Below, in pieces: positions 21,429 to 31,282 of a DNA stretch of 39,109 nt (positions within the stretch are counted from its first letter, which is position 1; each line of letters starts with the position of its first letter). The notes under the pieces were generated by a model that saw only the letters and a list, made by a program, of their open reading frames with translations, made no database searches and was not told where the DNA came from. The translations under genes were made by a program, and so were the position numbers. Source of the DNA: Bacteroidales bacterium (GTDB lineage Bacteria > Bacteroidota > Bacteroidia > Bacteroidales > UBA932); assembly GCA_015060205.1 (NCBI GenBank), contig SUYY01000022.1:1-39109 (forward strand), given 5' to 3'.

Positions 21429-23358
21429 TATCCGCATATGGAAGATGGACTTCGATCCGGAAGACATCTACTCTTTCGGATTTACATTCAAAAAGGAATA
21501 TTTTCATTACAATATCCGCAAGAAGACCCTTGTAAAGGCGGATCCTCCACAAAAACGACAGAATCGGGATTCCGGCAGAGACTGGCGTAAGTCATATACA
21601 TCCGACAGCCTGTTCTATGTTTCGTCAAGGGGACACGATGCGTGGCTGTTCCGCAGTTGTGCCGACAGTGTCCGCCTGAGCGAAGACGGTGAACAGTGGT
21701 ATTCCTATGCCATGGACGGAAAAAGTGAAAAGAATCCGGACAAGAAAGGCAGCGTTATCGGACGTTGGGTCGGGAAAAGCCATAAGAGACTGATGGTCAG
21801 GGAGGACTGGCGGAGCGTCGGCACCCTGACACTCGTCAACAGTCTTGCTGAACCTCGCCCTACTGTCGAAACATATAAATTCCCGATGCCGGCAGACACC
21901 GGCGTAGTCCGTTATGAGGTGATGCTTGCAGATGCGGACAGCGGAAAGATGTACCGGATCGACGTGGACCGCTTCAAGGACCAGATCATCAAACTTCCGC
22001 TTCTGAAACATTTTCCGTGTACCGACAGGTATGCATATCTTCTGAGAATCAGCAGGACATGCGACACACTGGATTTCTGCCGCATTGATGTCACGGACAG
22101 AAGCGTCAGGACCATCATCAGCGAGGTTTGCAAGCCTCATTACAACGAACAACTCTTTTCATATCATGTCCTCAATGACGGCAAGGATATCCTCTGGTGG
22201 TCCGACCGCACAGGCAAGGGAAGATGGTATCTGTACGACGGTGAGGGAAATATCAAAAACCCGCTGACGGACGAGGATTTCGTATGCGGCAATATAGTAA
22301 GGATAGACACCCTTGAGCGGAAGGTCATCTTCGAAGGCTACGGCAGGGAACCGGGCATAAACCCTCATTACCGCTTCTATTACGAGGCTGATATGGATGG
22401 AAAATCTCCGGTCACACTTCTCACCCCGGGCAACGGACACCATAGCATAAAGTTCTCACCGGGAGGTAAATATATCGAGGATACATATTCAAGAATGGAT
22501 TGTGTCCCTTGTCGTCAGATTGTGGACCGCAAGGGAAAGGTGCGTTTCTCTCTTCCTGCCGCGGATGCGTCTGAGGCCCTTGCAAAAGGCTGGAGATATC
22601 CGGATGTCATATCCGTGAAGGCGGCTGACGGCGTGACTGACCTTTATGGCGTGGTATATACTCCTCTCAATATCGAGGAAGGCAGGAAATATCCTATAAT
22701 AAGCAGTGTATATCCGGGACCTCAGGACGACCAGGTGCCTCAGCAGTTCCATTTTGATGAAAATGACAACCAGTCTCTGGCTCAGAGAGGTTTTGTTGTC
22801 ATCAATTTCGCTTATAGAGGCAGCGGACCGTACAGGGGGAAGGATTTCCATTGCTATGGATACGGCAATCTCAGGGATTATCCGCTTGACGATGATTACG
22901 CCGTGGTACGTCAGATTGCAGAAAAATATCCGTTTGCCGACAGCACCAGAGTCGGAATATATGGTCACTCCGGAGGTGGTTTCATGACTGTGGCGGCTAT
23001 GCTCGAGCGTCCCGACTTCTACAAGGTGGGCGTGGCTGCGTCAGGTAACCATGACAACAATATCTACCGTCAGCAATGGGCGGAGACATTCCATGGAGTG
23101 GACAATGAGGGCGGTTGCTTCAAGTGCAAGGTCCCGACAAATATTGAAAAGGCAGGCAATCTCAAAGGCCATCTGATGCTCATCACAGGTGATATGGACG
23201 ATAATGTCCATCCTGCATGCACATACAGGCTTGTCAACGCCTTTATCAAGAAGAAGAAAAGATTCGACATGATGGTCTTCCCTGGTGTGGATCACGGAAT
23301 GGGTGGGGAGTACTATGTCAATCTGATTCATGATTATTTCACTGAACATCTAAAATAA
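21382..23358 (+). CDS. S9 family peptidase (dipeptidyl peptidase IV-like), main part
   Basis: This is the larger piece of the frameshifted gene; true coding starts just past the G6 tract near 21416, since the ATG at 21382 is out of frame with the real N-terminus. Propeller blades fill the first part to about residue 390. The C-terminal alpha/beta-hydrolase has catalytic Ser in GHSGGGF (residue 530 of this frame), Asp in ITGDMDDNV and His in VDHGMGG, so the active site is intact. Such enzymes release dipeptides (often after Pro or Ala) in the periplasm or at the surface. SusC starts 9 bases downstream, which suggests peptide uptake. Without its signal peptide the protein would not be exported. 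Confidence 0.9.
   Translation: MHRNSTKSRRGAEPDNIRIWKMDFDPEDIYSFGFTFKKEYFHYNIRKKTLVKADPPQKRQNRDSGRDWRKSYTSDSLFYVSSRGHDAWLFRSCADSVRLSEDGEQWYSYAMDGKSEKNPDKKGSVIGRWVGKSHKRLMVREDWRSVGTLTLVNSLAEPRPTVETYKFPMPADTGVVRYEVMLADADSGKMYRIDVDRFKDQIIKLPLLKHFPCTDRYAYLLRISRTCDTLDFCRIDVTDRSVRTIISEVCKPHYNEQLFSYHVLNDGKDILWWSDRTGKGRWYLYDGEGNIKNPLTDEDFVCGNIVRIDTLERKVIFEGYGREPGINPHYRFYYEADMDGKSPVTLLTPGNGHHSIKFSPGGKYIEDTYSRMDCVPCRQIVDRKGKVRFSLPAADASEALAKGWRYPDVISVKAADGVTDLYGVVYTPLNIEEGRKYPIISSVYPGPQDDQVPQQFHFDENDNQSLAQRGFVVINFAYRGSGPYRGKDFHCYGYGNLRDYPLDDDYAVVRQIAEKYPFADSTRVGIYGHSGGGFMTVAAMLERPDFYKVGVAASGNHDNNIYRQQWAETFHGVDNEGGCFKCKVPTNIEKAGNLKGHLMLITGDMDDNVHPACTYRLVNAFIKKKKRFDMMVFPGVDHGMGGEYYVNLIHDYFTEHLK
21410..21415 (+). 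other. G6 homopolymer at the S9 frameshift
   Basis: Six G at the only place where the two frames of the S9 peptidase can be joined. Five G would give one continuous frame. From the present sequence a +1 shift in translation, transcription slippage, or change in tract length would be needed. Confidence 0.75.
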
Positions 23359-23367
23359 TCCGGTTTT

Positions 23368-26300
23368 ATGATGAAGATAAGGAACATTGTAATAGGATTG
23401 CTGTCGGCAATTCTGATTCTGCTGCCGGCATTTGAGGCTGTCGCCCAGAATATGACGGTGACCGGAGTCGTGAAGGACTCTGCAGGCGTGCCTCTTGCAG
23501 GCGTGTCTGTGATGGTGGTCGGCACAAAGACCGGTACTACCACCGGTTTTGACGGAGACTATCGGCTTACAGTTGCCAAGGGAAAGACTTTGCGCTTCAG
23601 TTTCATCGGCTTCGAGACCATGGACATCAAGGTGGAGAACTCCAGAATCGATCTCCAGATGAACGAGGAGGCTCTTACAATGGAGACAGTCGTGGTGACA
23701 GGTTACTCTTCTGTAGAACTCCGTAAAAGTACCGGAGCCGTGGCTGTCATCGGTTCCGACAAACTCAAGGACAACCCTCTCAAGACAGTTGACCAACTCC
23801 TTCAGGGACAACTCGCAGGAGTCGACGTCAAGGTTACCTCAGGACGTCCGGGTGCTGCATCAAAGGTGCGAATCAGGGGTACGAACACCATCACCGGTGA
23901 TGCTGAACCGCTTTGGGTGATCGACGGAGTGCCGATGCAGAAGAATGTACCGAGCATGAACACAAGCCAGATCATGGCCGGAGACTTTGACAATATCTTC
24001 GCCACCGGTATCGGCAGCCTCAATCCCAACGACATCGAGAGCATAACCGTGCTCAAGGATGCATCTGCTGCCGCAATTTACGGATCGCAGGCTGCAAATG
24101 GAGTCATAGTCGTAACCACCAAGCAGGGTCAGGCCGGAAAGGCTCATGTGAGTTATATGGGATCTGTGTCCGTGCAGACAAAACCATCCAGAAGTCCGGA
24201 CCTGATGAACTCCAAGGAGAAACTCGCATGGGAGCAGGAACTTTGGGATGAGTTCTCTGCATATGGCTACAACGAAACTCAGAAAGGAACATCAACCCAC
24301 TATCCGGTAGTCGGTATCGTGGGACAGATCCGTTCCGGATATGGCAGATTTGCAGGCTGGAGCAAGGAACAGCAGGATTCCTATATAGCGGAACTCGGTT
24401 CAAGAAGCACTGACTGGTTCGATGTCCTTTTCCGAAATACGGTATCCACCAGCCACCATCTTTCCGTCTCCGGCGGTTCGGACAAATTGACATATTACGT
24501 GTCAGGAGGCTATAGTTGGAACAATGGTGTGGTAGTAAAGACCAACAGCCAGTCTGCCAACTTCAGTGCAAAGATCGACACCCGGCCGGCAAAATGGATC
24601 AAGTTCGGAGTGCAGGCTGACTTCAGCAACCAGAAGGCCCTCGCACCATCCAACAATGTGAATATGTTCAAATATGCATATTTCGCCAATCCGTATGAGC
24701 GTCTGTACGATGATGATGGTAATTACGTGGCGGATAACACATATTTCTCTCTGCCTCATGCAAACGGAAGTGCCCTGTCGCCGCTTCCGGATAACGGCTT
24801 CAACATAATGAGGGAGATATATGAGACTTCCAGCGAGGCCAATTCGTCGTCCTTTACGATAAAGGGAAATACAACAGTCAATATCGTCAAGGGATTGACA
24901 TTTACAGGTCTTGCCTCATATTCCTACAACGGAGATATGTCCGAGAATGTCAATGGCAAAAATACATATGCCGCTTTTCAGGACAGGCCGTTCGAGTCTT
25001 CTCCTATGTCTCAGAGGAAATATGGTTCGATAACCCAGATGTCCAGTTACAACAAGTCGTACATTCTCAGAGGACAACTTAACTATTCGAAGACATTCGC
25101 CGAGTGGCATAATTTCAATGCTATTGCAGGAGCGGAAATCAGGAGTTCGTATGCCAAGAGCATCACGACCAAGCGCTATGGATATGATCCGGTGACAGGA
25201 AATCACTCCACTCCATTATATCCGAACAACGGCTCGGACACGATAAATTACGACAAACTCATCTCATTCGGTAAGAATCTTGACGGTTCCGCAGGTCAGA
25301 GCATAGTGGAGGATGCATATGCATCGTTTTATGGTACAGCGACTTATAACTACAGAAGCCGCTATATCGTAAGCGGAACAGTCAGAAGTGACGGATCGAA
25401 TAATTTCGGTAGTGATGAGCAGTTCAATCTCAACTGGTCAGTGAGCGGCGCATGGAATATCGATCAGGAAAGGTGGATGCAGCCTCTTTCCCATATTTTC
25501 AGTACTCTGGGACTTCGTGGAGGCTTCGGTTACACCGGAGGTGTCAATAAGAGCGTATATCCTGTTCTTATAATGGATTACAGTTCGGTCTTCCGTAATG
25601 CCGAGAATGATTTCTACAGAATGGGTTCGATATATAATGCTCCTAACCCTAATCTGAGATGGGAAAAGAACAGGACCATCAATGCCGGAATCAACTTCGG
25701 ATTTTTGAATGACCGTATTACCGGAGAATTTGCATGGTACAATAACAAGAACCTCGATCAGGTGACAAGTGTCCGGGTTCCGTACTCGACGGGCTTCGGC
25801 AACCAGAGTTTCAACACATCGGAGCAGATAAACACAGGAGTTGAAATGACCTTGGGAGCGACACTGCTCAAGATCAATGATTTCCGTTGGAGAATAACAG
25901 CCAATGCGGCATACAACTACAATGAGTTGACCAAATACGAGTCTCCTCGAGGTGATATTTTCGGTGAATTTTATGTGGGTTATCCTCTCGGAAAGATCTT
26001 TACAGGAAAGTCTGCGGGAATCAACCCTGAAGTCGGAATATACGACTTCATAATCAGGCCCGACATAGACCCTAAGACAGATGAGGATTACAAGCAGTAT
26101 CAGAATTATCTGTACTATGTAGGAACGTCGAATGCTCCGTGGACAGGAGGCTTCTCCATGTCTTTTTCATACAAGAACCTGTCAGTCAACTTTGTAGGTA
26201 ATTTTTCCCTTGGTGGAAAGATTGTCAATGACATCGTCTCGCCTGCCGATTTCAATAGTGTGGGCTCGGGATATGAGGAGCCTATACAGTCTTCTAAAAG

Positions 26301-26703
26301 CGACCTGTATGTAAACCATCTGAATGTCGTCAGGGCGGTGACCCACCGTTGGACGCCGGACAATCCTATAACAGATGGATATCCGCGGCTCATAGATGCA
26401 TATGCTTCACGACTCAAAGACTCCAATGGCCAGTATCTCGATAAAAGGAGACCTTATGCCAGTACACTGTCGAAGTGTCTGCTTCTTGAGGATGTCTCGT
26501 ATCTCAAACTCAGTTCGATTTCGCTGTCATATTCACTTCCAAGCAAATGGGTGAAGGCGATGAAAATGGATGGAATAAGTGCAAGTTTCCTGATGAATAA
26601 CCTGTTTGTCATTACAAATTATTCCGGTATCGATCCGGAAACATCGGGTGCCGTATATCCGCCAAGCCGTTCGTTTACGTTCAGTCTCTCACTTAGTTTC
26701 TAA
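23368..26703 (+). CDS. SusC/RagA family TonB-linked outer-membrane transporter
   Basis: The 1111-residue protein (an alternative ATG lies one codon on) has a signal peptide ending near AVAQN. A carboxypeptidase-like regulatory domain follows (about 25-110, GVVKDSAGVPLAGVSVMVVG), then a plug domain (about 115-240, with GYSSVELRKSTGAVAVIG, QLAGVDV, RIRGTNT, PLWVIDGVP and a late NDIESITVLKDASAAAIYG spread over the usual places). A 22-strand barrel ends in the aromatic FTFSLSLSF. It imports oligomers bound by the neighbouring SusD across the outer membrane with TonB energy. Its SusD partner begins 5 bases later. The peptidase just upstream (9 bases) favours peptide cargo, as for RagAB, but no ligand can be read from the sequence. 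Confidence 0.97.
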   Translation: MMKIRNIVIGLLSAILILLPAFEAVAQNMTVTGVVKDSAGVPLAGVSVMVVGTKTGTTTGFDGDYRLTVAKGKTLRFSFIGFETMDIKVENSRIDLQMNEEALTMETVVVTGYSSVELRKSTGAVAVIGSDKLKDNPLKTVDQLLQGQLAGVDVKVTSGRPGAASKVRIRGTNTITGDAEPLWVIDGVPMQKNVPSMNTSQIMAGDFDNIFATGIGSLNPNDIESITVLKDASAAAIYGSQAANGVIVVTTKQGQAGKAHVSYMGSVSVQTKPSRSPDLMNSKEKLAWEQELWDEFSAYGYNETQKGTSTHYPVVGIVGQIRSGYGRFAGWSKEQQDSYIAELGSRSTDWFDVLFRNTVSTSHHLSVSGGSDKLTYYVSGGYSWNNGVVVKTNSQSANFSAKIDTRPAKWIKFGVQADFSNQKALAPSNNVNMFKYAYFANPYERLYDDDGNYVADNTYFSLPHANGSALSPLPDNGFNIMREIYETSSEANSSSFTIKGNTTVNIVKGLTFTGLASYSYNGDMSENVNGKNTYAAFQDRPFESSPMSQRKYGSITQMSSYNKSYILRGQLNYSKTFAEWHNFNAIAGAEIRSSYAKSITTKRYGYDPVTGNHSTPLYPNNGSDTINYDKLISFGKNLDGSAGQSIVEDAYASFYGTATYNYRSRYIVSGTVRSDGSNNFGSDEQFNLNWSVSGAWNIDQERWMQPLSHIFSTLGLRGGFGYTGGVNKSVYPVLIMDYSSVFRNAENDFYRMGSIYNAPNPNLRWEKNRTINAGINFGFLNDRITGEFAWYNNKNLDQVTSVRVPYSTGFGNQSFNTSEQINTGVEMTLGATLLKINDFRWRITANAAYNYNELTKYESPRGDIFGEFYVGYPLGKIFTGKSAGINPEVGIYDFIIRPDIDPKTDEDYKQYQNYLYYVGTSNAPWTGGFSMSFSYKNLSVNFVGNFSLGGKIVNDIVSPADFNSVGSGYEEPIQSSKSDLYVNHLNVVRAVTHRWTPDNPITDGYPRLIDAYASRLKDSNGQYLDKRRPYASTLSKCLLLEDVSYLKLSSISLSYSLPSKWVKAMKMDGISASFLMNNLFVITNYSGIDPETSGAVYPPSRSFTFSLSLSF

Positions 26704-26708
26704 CGATT

Positions 26709-28088
26709 ATGAAAAGAAAAATATACATATTGGTACTCAGTGCGGCAGTTCTTGCATCATGTACCAAATATCTCGACATCAAGCCGTATGGCCAGACCAT
26801 ACCGAAGACAGCGGAGGAATTTTCCGCTCTCCTTAACACAACCTTGGAGGAGATAGATTACGGTGAGGAATATATCATGGGAGATATTGCCTCCATTGTG
26901 GAACTGACCTCCTATGCGGACAACCTTGAAGCAAGTCTCGGTACATATCCTTTAGGTAATTTCCTTCCCTTGTATATAGGGGATGACTTGTCCGCCAAGC
27001 AGAAGAGATATGAGGGAATCTACTCATATATCAGAGACTGCAACATCATCATAGGCAATATGAAGGAGCAGGACACGAGATTTGGTCGTGATGTCCTGGG
27101 TACAGCCCATGCAATAAGGGGAATCTGCTATTACAATCTTCTACGTGATTTCTGCGAGCCTGCCGTGGGTAACCTTCAGGGACACGGACTTCCCCTTGTG
27201 ACTGTCTTTGATATGGAAGCAAGGCCTGTAAGAAGCACGATAGAAAAGACGGCGGAACTGATAGAATCGGATTTCAAACTTGCAATGGATTATGATATTC
27301 AGGATCCGATGTGCAGGTTCAACTCGGATATCATGGAAGGATATCTCGCGCGACTTTATTTTTGGACAGGCGATTGGGCAAACGCCGCCATATATGCGGA
27401 ATCCGTCATAAAGAAATATCCTCTACGCAGCGGCAGCGAGTATCGTACCATGATAGAGACAGGTTCCCTGAGAGACGGCAACATCCTCTTCAGAGGTGGT
27501 GCCTTGTCCGATGACGAGGCCGATCAGGACTCGTTCAACGATATCAGAGTGCTTTCATCACGCCCTGTGAGTGCTTCTTTTGTGAACTTGTTCGCAGAAA
27601 AGGAAAACGATGTCAGATATTCCATGAGTTTCAGTAAGAAAAGAGTGCTGAAGAAAAGGCTTATTTCGGGCATCAGGTCAGCGGAGATGCAACTCATTCT
27701 AGCAGAAAGTCTTTATCATTCGGGAAAGGAACAGGCGGCTCTTGAGGCTCTGAACGAGTTGAGACGCAACAGGATAGAAGGAGTGGCGGATTATACCATG
27801 GAAACCTTGCCGGCGGTGGACGAAGATGCAAGAGTCACTGAAGACGTATATGGCGAACCGCTTACTCCTCTGTTGAGCGCAATACTCAATGAGAGACGCA
27901 AGGAACTCTTCCTTGAAGGTGACAGGTGGTACGAACTCAAACGAAACGGTCGTCCGGAGTTCTGGGCGCAGAAGAACGGATACAAGTATACCACACGTAA
28001 GTTCATGTATACATTCCCTATTCCGATTCAGGATATAGAACTTGTGGACGGACTCGTCCAGAATCCGGGATATGATAAAGTTAAATAA
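26709..28088 (+). CDS. SusD/RagB family nutrient-binding lipoprotein
   Basis: The 459-residue protein begins with a lipoprotein signal (MKRKIYILVLSAAVLASC, Cys18), followed by TKYLDIKPYGQTIPKT, a typical SusD start. TPR-like helices carry RGICYYNLLRDFCEP and MEGYLARLYFWTGDWANA. The C-terminal SusD region has LNERRKELFLEGDRWYELKR (the family's most conserved stretch) and ends with IPIQDIELVDGLVQNPGYDK. It is a surface-exposed lid over the SusC barrel. It is somewhat shorter than typical glycan SusDs, close to RagB-like ones. Confidence 0.96.
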   Translation: MKRKIYILVLSAAVLASCTKYLDIKPYGQTIPKTAEEFSALLNTTLEEIDYGEEYIMGDIASIVELTSYADNLEASLGTYPLGNFLPLYIGDDLSAKQKRYEGIYSYIRDCNIIIGNMKEQDTRFGRDVLGTAHAIRGICYYNLLRDFCEPAVGNLQGHGLPLVTVFDMEARPVRSTIEKTAELIESDFKLAMDYDIQDPMCRFNSDIMEGYLARLYFWTGDWANAAIYAESVIKKYPLRSGSEYRTMIETGSLRDGNILFRGGALSDDEADQDSFNDIRVLSSRPVSASFVNLFAEKENDVRYSMSFSKKRVLKKRLISGIRSAEMQLILAESLYHSGKEQAALEALNELRRNRIEGVADYTMETLPAVDEDARVTEDVYGEPLTPLLSAILNERRKELFLEGDRWYELKRNGRPEFWAQKNGYKYTTRKFMYTFPIPIQDIELVDGLVQNPGYDKVK

Positions 28089-28097
28089 TTACAGGAT

Positions 28098-28289
28098 ATG
28101 AAAAAGATATTATTTGTGTCACTTGCCATAATGACTTTATGTTCATGCCATCAGGCTTCTGAACTTCCTCCGATAGATGCGAAGTATGCAAAGGAATTCA
28201 TCCTTCCGGACCCTGTCGTGCTTTCCGATGCGGATCGCCAGCAGATCAAGGAACTGCAGGAAGAATACAACAAGGCAATCAGAAATTAA
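28098..28289 (+). CDS. Very small lipoprotein in the SusCD operon
   Basis: This 63-residue protein has a lipoprotein signal (MKKILFVSLAIMTLCSC, Cys16 or Cys18 as the lipid site), a short Pro-rich region (ELPPIDAKYAKEFILPDP) and a charged helix (DADRQQIKELQEEYNKAIRN). An AGGAT site precedes the ATG by a few bases. It sits 9 bases after susD and 24 before the SusE-position gene, so it belongs to the operon. No family is recognised. The mature part is only about 45 residues, so it may be an accessory subunit of the SusCD complex. Confidence 0.75.
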   Translation: MKKILFVSLAIMTLCSCHQASELPPIDAKYAKEFILPDPVVLSDADRQQIKELQEEYNKAIRN

Positions 28290-28313
28290 TTATTCACCAA
28301 TAAATTATAAATC

Positions 28314-29672
28314 ATGAAGAAATTATTTTTAGTAATGGCTGCAGTCGCAACTATGTTGGCCGGCTGTGCTCCTGAAGAGAATCCTGAAAATGACAACCAG
28401 AATGGAGAACAGGATGAAAAGCCGGTAGAAACACCGTCTAATCCTGTGATTTCCTTTGCTGCTTCTGAGCCTTCTGTTGAGGGTGATGTTGCGACATTCA
28501 CTGTTGATGTCAAAGGTTACACAGGGAAAGAAGCGTTGACTATTCCTGTTGCTGTCGAGACTGAGGCAGTGGAAGGAACTGATTTCGAAATCTCTGCAAA
28601 AGAGTTCGTATGGGGTGGAGATGCTCCTGTCACTACTATTACTGTGACTCAACTTTCCTACTTGCCTGAAAAACCGGTCAAACTCACTCTTGAGATGCCT
28701 GAAGGCTGCGAGGCTGGAGAAATCGTTTCATCAGAAACAAAACTTCTCAAGAGAATCGCATTCGTTTCATTTGAGGAGTATTATGTTGAAACTGCGTCTA
28801 ATTATCTGGAACTTCTTGTTACCGTCTCAGACATGAACGGAGAGTTCAGTGTTCCTGAGGACGTGGAGTTCTACGTGGCTGTTGATGAAGAAAAGTCGAC
28901 TGCTGTTCTCGGAGAGCATTTCGAGTTTGATTATGATGAGAACTTTGCTTACGTGTTTGAAGGCGATTCTGAAGGTTATCTGTTCCTCAATCTTCTCAAG
29001 ATAGAGGAAGGAAAGGATAAGATTGTCCTGAAGTTGGAGGATGCCGGAAAATACGGATTCGGAAACAATATGGAGATTGAGATAAAACTCCTTTCATATT
29101 TCCCTAAACTGGCTGGAAAGTGGAGCGTTCATGAAATAATCTCTACTCCTGAATTCCTTGAAGAGATGGGATGGTGGACTTCTATGAACGGTTGGGATGT
29201 CTCTGTATACGATGATGTTCCTTCGTTGAATCCAAACGACTCATTCGAAGTGATCATCAACGATGGTTCGAACGGCAGACTTATTCCGAATTTCGAGTCT
29301 ACATTCAAGAACTATTTCATCGGTGAGACCAATATAACCAATGCCGGTGGTTATGAGGTGTTCCTGGACGGAATGTCATTCCCACCAGTAACTGCTTCCA
29401 CTACTTTGGTGATATGTGACAATATCAACAGATATTTCCACGCGTCAGAAATGAGTGAGGACAAGGAAGGATATGTTGCATTCGGCTTCACTTATGATGA
29501 GACTCTTGATGAGGATATCCTGACAATGTATGTCATAGACCACACATCACACAGTTTCCTTCCGGGAGTTGTCGATATACCTTTCGATTGGGGTGGATAT
29601 TCACCTGAAAAACCATCGGCTTCCACACCTGGACAGTGGATTGCTGCGTCATTCAGAAAGGTTACTGAATAA
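28314..29672 (+). CDS. Surface lipoprotein at the SusE/F position
   Basis: The 452-residue protein begins with a lipoprotein signal (MKKLFLVMAAVATMLAGC, Cys18) and an acidic linker (about 19-45, Glu/Asn/Asp), the type of sequence that drives surface export of Bacteroidetes lipoproteins. Two Calx-beta-like or immunoglobulin-like repeats follow (about 45-140 and 145-260), each with a strand such as ATFTVDVKGYTG or NYLELLVTVSD, then a C-terminal domain (about 265-452, LAGKWSVHEI... GQWIAASFRKV) that may bind the cargo. Codon choice leans more to GTT/GCT/ACT than in the neighbours. A terminator follows. It is probably the specific ligand-binding subunit. Confidence 0.85.
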   Translation: MKKLFLVMAAVATMLAGCAPEENPENDNQNGEQDEKPVETPSNPVISFAASEPSVEGDVATFTVDVKGYTGKEALTIPVAVETEAVEGTDFEISAKEFVWGGDAPVTTITVTQLSYLPEKPVKLTLEMPEGCEAGEIVSSETKLLKRIAFVSFEEYYVETASNYLELLVTVSDMNGEFSVPEDVEFYVAVDEEKSTAVLGEHFEFDYDENFAYVFEGDSEGYLFLNLLKIEEGKDKIVLKLEDAGKYGFGNNMEIEIKLLSYFPKLAGKWSVHEIISTPEFLEEMGWWTSMNGWDVSVYDDVPSLNPNDSFEVIINDGSNGRLIPNFESTFKNYFIGETNITNAGGYEVFLDGMSFPPVTASTTLVICDNINRYFHASEMSEDKEGYVAFGFTYDETLDEDILTMYVIDHTSHSFLPGVVDIPFDWGGYSPEKPSASTPGQWIAASFRKVTE

Positions 29673-29690
29673 TCATCCTATGCGATTTTC

Positions 29691-29724
29691 AAGGGAGGGT
29701 TCACTCATGGTGTGCCCTCCTTTT
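29691..29724 (+). terminator. Terminator of the SusCD operon
   Basis: AAGG-G-AGGG (29691-29699) pairs with CCCTCCTT (29715-29722) with one bulged G; CAC/GTG closes further inside. T residues follow (to 29724). It lies 19 bases after the lipoprotein stop and just before the convergent dacB end. Confidence 0.8.
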
Positions 29725-31260
29725 CTATTTCCCCAACTCCACCATGAACCTGTCCAGTATCTGCCTTACCTTCCACGTCGAGGACACGCAGTTGTTGGTC
29801 ATTACCGAGAATATTATGGTCCTGTCCTTGATTTCCTGAGGTATTTCGGCACCCCTCTCGAGAGTGAAGCCGGCAGGCAGGATATATCCGCTGTAGCATC
29901 TGACCCCGTTCATCGATCCGCTCTTGATGCGGAAACGGGTGCGGACATCGTCCGGAACACCCTTCATGTTATATTGCAGGGTTCCGTTACCTCCGGGTAC
30001 CGGCAGGCTCCAAAGATATTCCTCAAAGCAAGAAGAATCCATCATCGCCCCAAGAAAACGGCACATGAAATCTGCGGAGACCAGATTCTGGCGTGAAAGT
30101 CCGCTTCCGTCCTGAAGACTCAGACCGGATGAACCTACATGCATCTTCTTCAGCACTCTCTTCAAGGCTACGTATGAAGAGTCAATGCAGGAACTTCCCG
30201 TATTCTCCTTGCCCAATGCCCTGAAAAGCGTCTCAGCCAGCAGGTTGTTGCTCTCGTGATTGGTCTTGAATGCAATTCGTTCCAGAACAGGTGAATAATG
30301 GCTTCCGATCACCTTCACGCTGTCCGCCGTACCTTCTTTCATCCAGTCCTTCTTCCACTTGAAGTCTCCTGCCCCATTGATGCATCTGATGCCTTTCCTC
30401 TCGAGATGGTTCTTGAAATAGACCGCGCATGTATATTCCGGAAACATGTTGCTGCAATCGACCCTCTTCGTTCCACGGTCCAGTCCGAATGTGCCTCTTA
30501 TCTCCGCAACCGGTTCAAATTCAGAAGCATACATATATAGTTGGTCTCCCGTACCTTTTTCTCCCGTCACTCCGCAAAACCTGAAATCCATCCACGAGCA
30601 TCCCGGATAATACGGTTCCATCTTTACCGGTGCACCCACCTCCGGACCCGGAGAAACCGTAAACGACATCATGTTTTCGTAGAACATCAGACCGCTCACT
30701 CCCGCTCCGTAATATGTTCCGAGGTCGCCCCATTGCCATGTAGGCTCCACTCCCATTCCTTCCAGCCACCTTCCGTCACCGACCACAGTGCCTTCAATGC
30801 TGCGTATACCTGCCCTTCTTACATCCTTCTCCCATTGTTCGAACACTTCATTCAGAGCCGTGGCCACGGTGTCTTTCGATCCGAGCAGAGGGTCTCCACC
30901 TCCCACAATATACAGATTTCCATGGAGAACACCGTCTGAAATATATCCATCATGCGCCAGGGTAGTGCAGAAGCGGTATTCCGGACCAAGAGAAAACAGT
31001 GCTGTGCCCGTACTTATCAGTTTCATGTTCGATGCGGGAGCAAGCATCTTGGCTTCATTGACAGATACCATCACTTCACCCTCTCCTGTGACCGCCTTTA
31101 TGCCCACAAGAGCGCTGCTGAATGTGGCATCCTCGCAAAGAGTCTGTGCGTGCTGCTGAAACTGTTCCACCTGTCCGTAAGCGGTTGTGCCGAGGCAGAT
31201 GCAGCAAAATAATATGCATATGCCCTTTTTTATGGTGATATGTCCTGTAAGTGCGTACAT
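29725..31260 (-). CDS. dacB: D-alanyl-D-alanine carboxypeptidase/endopeptidase (PBP4, peptidase S13)
   Basis: PBP4 trims and cuts peptidoglycan peptides in the periplasm. The 511-residue protein has a signal peptide (hydrophobic about 12-28, cleavage near TAYGQ). The penicillin-binding motifs are SNMK (Ser77, Lys80), SNN in KTNHESNNLLAE and KSG in RIKSGSMNG. The extra domain of class C PBPs (about 95-310) contains VGGGDPLL and YYGAGVSGL. The start at 31260 is the only ATG giving a full signal. It is single on its strand, divergent from the giant lipoprotein operon. Confidence 0.95.
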   Translation of the reverse strand: MYALTGHITIKKGICILFCCICLGTTAYGQVEQFQQHAQTLCEDATFSSALVGIKAVTGEGEVMVSVNEAKMLAPASNMKLISTGTALFSLGPEYRFCTTLAHDGYISDGVLHGNLYIVGGGDPLLGSKDTVATALNEVFEQWEKDVRRAGIRSIEGTVVGDGRWLEGMGVEPTWQWGDLGTYYGAGVSGLMFYENMMSFTVSPGPEVGAPVKMEPYYPGCSWMDFRFCGVTGEKGTGDQLYMYASEFEPVAEIRGTFGLDRGTKRVDCSNMFPEYTCAVYFKNHLERKGIRCINGAGDFKWKKDWMKEGTADSVKVIGSHYSPVLERIAFKTNHESNNLLAETLFRALGKENTGSSCIDSSYVALKRVLKKMHVGSSGLSLQDGSGLSRQNLVSADFMCRFLGAMMDSSCFEEYLWSLPVPGGNGTLQYNMKGVPDDVRTRFRIKSGSMNGVRCYSGYILPAGFTLERGAEIPQEIKDRTIIFSVMTNNCVSSTWKVRQILDRFMVELGK

Positions 31261-31282
31261 GTGCTTGTTTTATGTCTGAAGG

